Assembly (NCBI GenBank): GCA_024331095.1
Contig: JANDJE010000019.1
Coordinates: forward strand, 1-40,293
Direction: 5' to 3'
DNA length: 40,293 bases
Source of the DNA: Nitrospira sp.
GTDB taxonomy: Bacteria > Nitrospirota > Nitrospiria > Nitrospirales > Nitrospiraceae
The translations under genes and the position numbers were made by a program. The notes under the pieces were generated by a model, which had not been told where the DNA came from, made no database searches, and saw only the letters and a list, made by a program, of their open reading frames with translations. Positions 39,982 through 40,293 of the stretch are shown here, in pieces; the stretch's first letter is position 1; every line of letters begins with the position of its first letter.

Positions 39982-40293
39982 ATGATGCAAGTAAGGAACG
40001 TGCCGAGGAGCGAGCGAGGGTGGCAGAGGAGGACAAGCGTGATGGGGCTGAGCGGGGTTCTGCTTCTGGCAACCGTGTCAGTCCAAGCGGCAGAGTTCAT
40101 TCCATTGGGCCACCTGCCGGGTGGAGTAGACAACGTGCCGTATGGCGTCTCGGCCGATGGCGCGGTTGTAGTAGGAAGAAGTGGTTCCACCTTGGGGCAT
40201 CAAGCCTTTCGCTGGACCAAAGCCACCGGCATGGTTGGGATCGGTGATTTGCCAGGAGGTGACTTCTTCAGCGAAGCCGCCGGTGTTTCGGCC
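39982..40293 (+). CDS. Secreted HAF-repeat protein, 5' part only
   Basis: Starts at ATG 39982 (or 39985) after an AAGGAGAAGG ribosome binding site and is open to the window edge (104 codons). The N-terminus is basic and then hydrophobic (SVMGLSGVLLLATVSVQA, cleavage likely after QAA), a secretion signal. The mature part begins FIPLGHLPGG, then YGVSADGAVVVGRSGS, HQAFRWTKATGMVGIGDLPG and AAGVSA, which is the repeat pattern of the extracellular HAF family (LPGG...GVSADG.VVVG...AFRWT). Such proteins form beta-propeller-like repeats and often end in a PEP-CTERM or autotransporter sorting signal; the end is outside the window. Function is unknown. Confidence 0.8.
   Translation, partial: MMQVRNVPRSERGWQRRTSVMGLSGVLLLATVSVQAAEFIPLGHLPGGVDNVPYGVSADGAVVVGRSGSTLGHQAFRWTKATGMVGIGDLPGGDFFSEAAGVSA

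Noticed and set aside
1..40293. CRISPR array, insertion sequence or prophage
   Set aside because: I looked for regularly spaced repeats, transposase motifs and integrase or phage structural genes on both strands and found none.

Overview
The window is a GC-rich (roughly 58-60%), densely packed bacterial chromosome segment. The set of housekeeping genes (nadB, pabB/pabC, F0 ATP synthase, rlmN, zapA, rny-ymdB, xseAB, tlyA, aat, der, leuS-lptE-holA, rpsT, pyrF), the LptE lipoprotein (so an outer membrane is present), PEP-CTERM/HAF-type secreted proteins and the protein sequences themselves suggest a Gram-negative member of the Nitrospirota, most likely a Nitrospira-like organism. This assignment is inference from protein character; no rRNA is present to confirm it.

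Layout, left to right. 1-839 (-): a MidA/NDUFAF7-type methyltransferase, cut by the window edge and broken by a frameshift. 1073-3275 (+): a small lipoprotein followed by nadB. 3172-6368 (-): a lytic transglycosylase, then pabB-pabC for p-aminobenzoate. 6581-8429 (+): the F0 half only of ATP synthase (atpZ/I, B, E, F), closed by a strong hairpin shared with a convergent run rlmN-M16-M16-larE (13194-8451, -). 13338-16281 (+): a Slt-type lytic transglycosylase and a zapB-like/zapA pair, followed by a gene-free stretch that folds like 6S RNA. 16861-22715 (+): rny, ymdB, xseA, xseB, tlyA and a UDP-sugar epimerase, closely spaced. 22771-23953 (-): a rhodanese and aat.

24409-30899 is the accessory part, all on the minus strand: a PEP-CTERM-type secreted protein with two frameshifts, a tandem-HTH LuxR-type regulator with one frameshift, a 570-residue exported protein of unknown function, a zinc-finger anti-sigma factor with its ECF sigma factor, and an exported protein made of two related halves. 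The first two look like an acquired regulator/target pair that is decaying. 31096-39388 returns to core genes: der (-), an HAD nucleotidase (+), a methyltransferase (-), leuS-lptE-holA (+), rpsT (-), pyrF (+) and tRNA-His. The last 900 bases hold about 590 bases with no recognisable gene and the beginning of a secreted HAF-repeat protein that runs off the right edge.

Two patterns cut across the window. First, several genes (lipoprotein 1073, pabB, slt, HAD 32542, nearly the ECF sigma gene) have a good -10 hexamer only 5-10 bases before the start codon and no Shine-Dalgarno sequence, which points to leaderless or near-leaderless mRNAs. Second, the strongest candidates for undescribed or under-annotated elements are non-coding: the 6S-like RNA after zapA, the atpE-atpF intergenic hairpin and the hairpin that covers the rpsT ribosome binding site.
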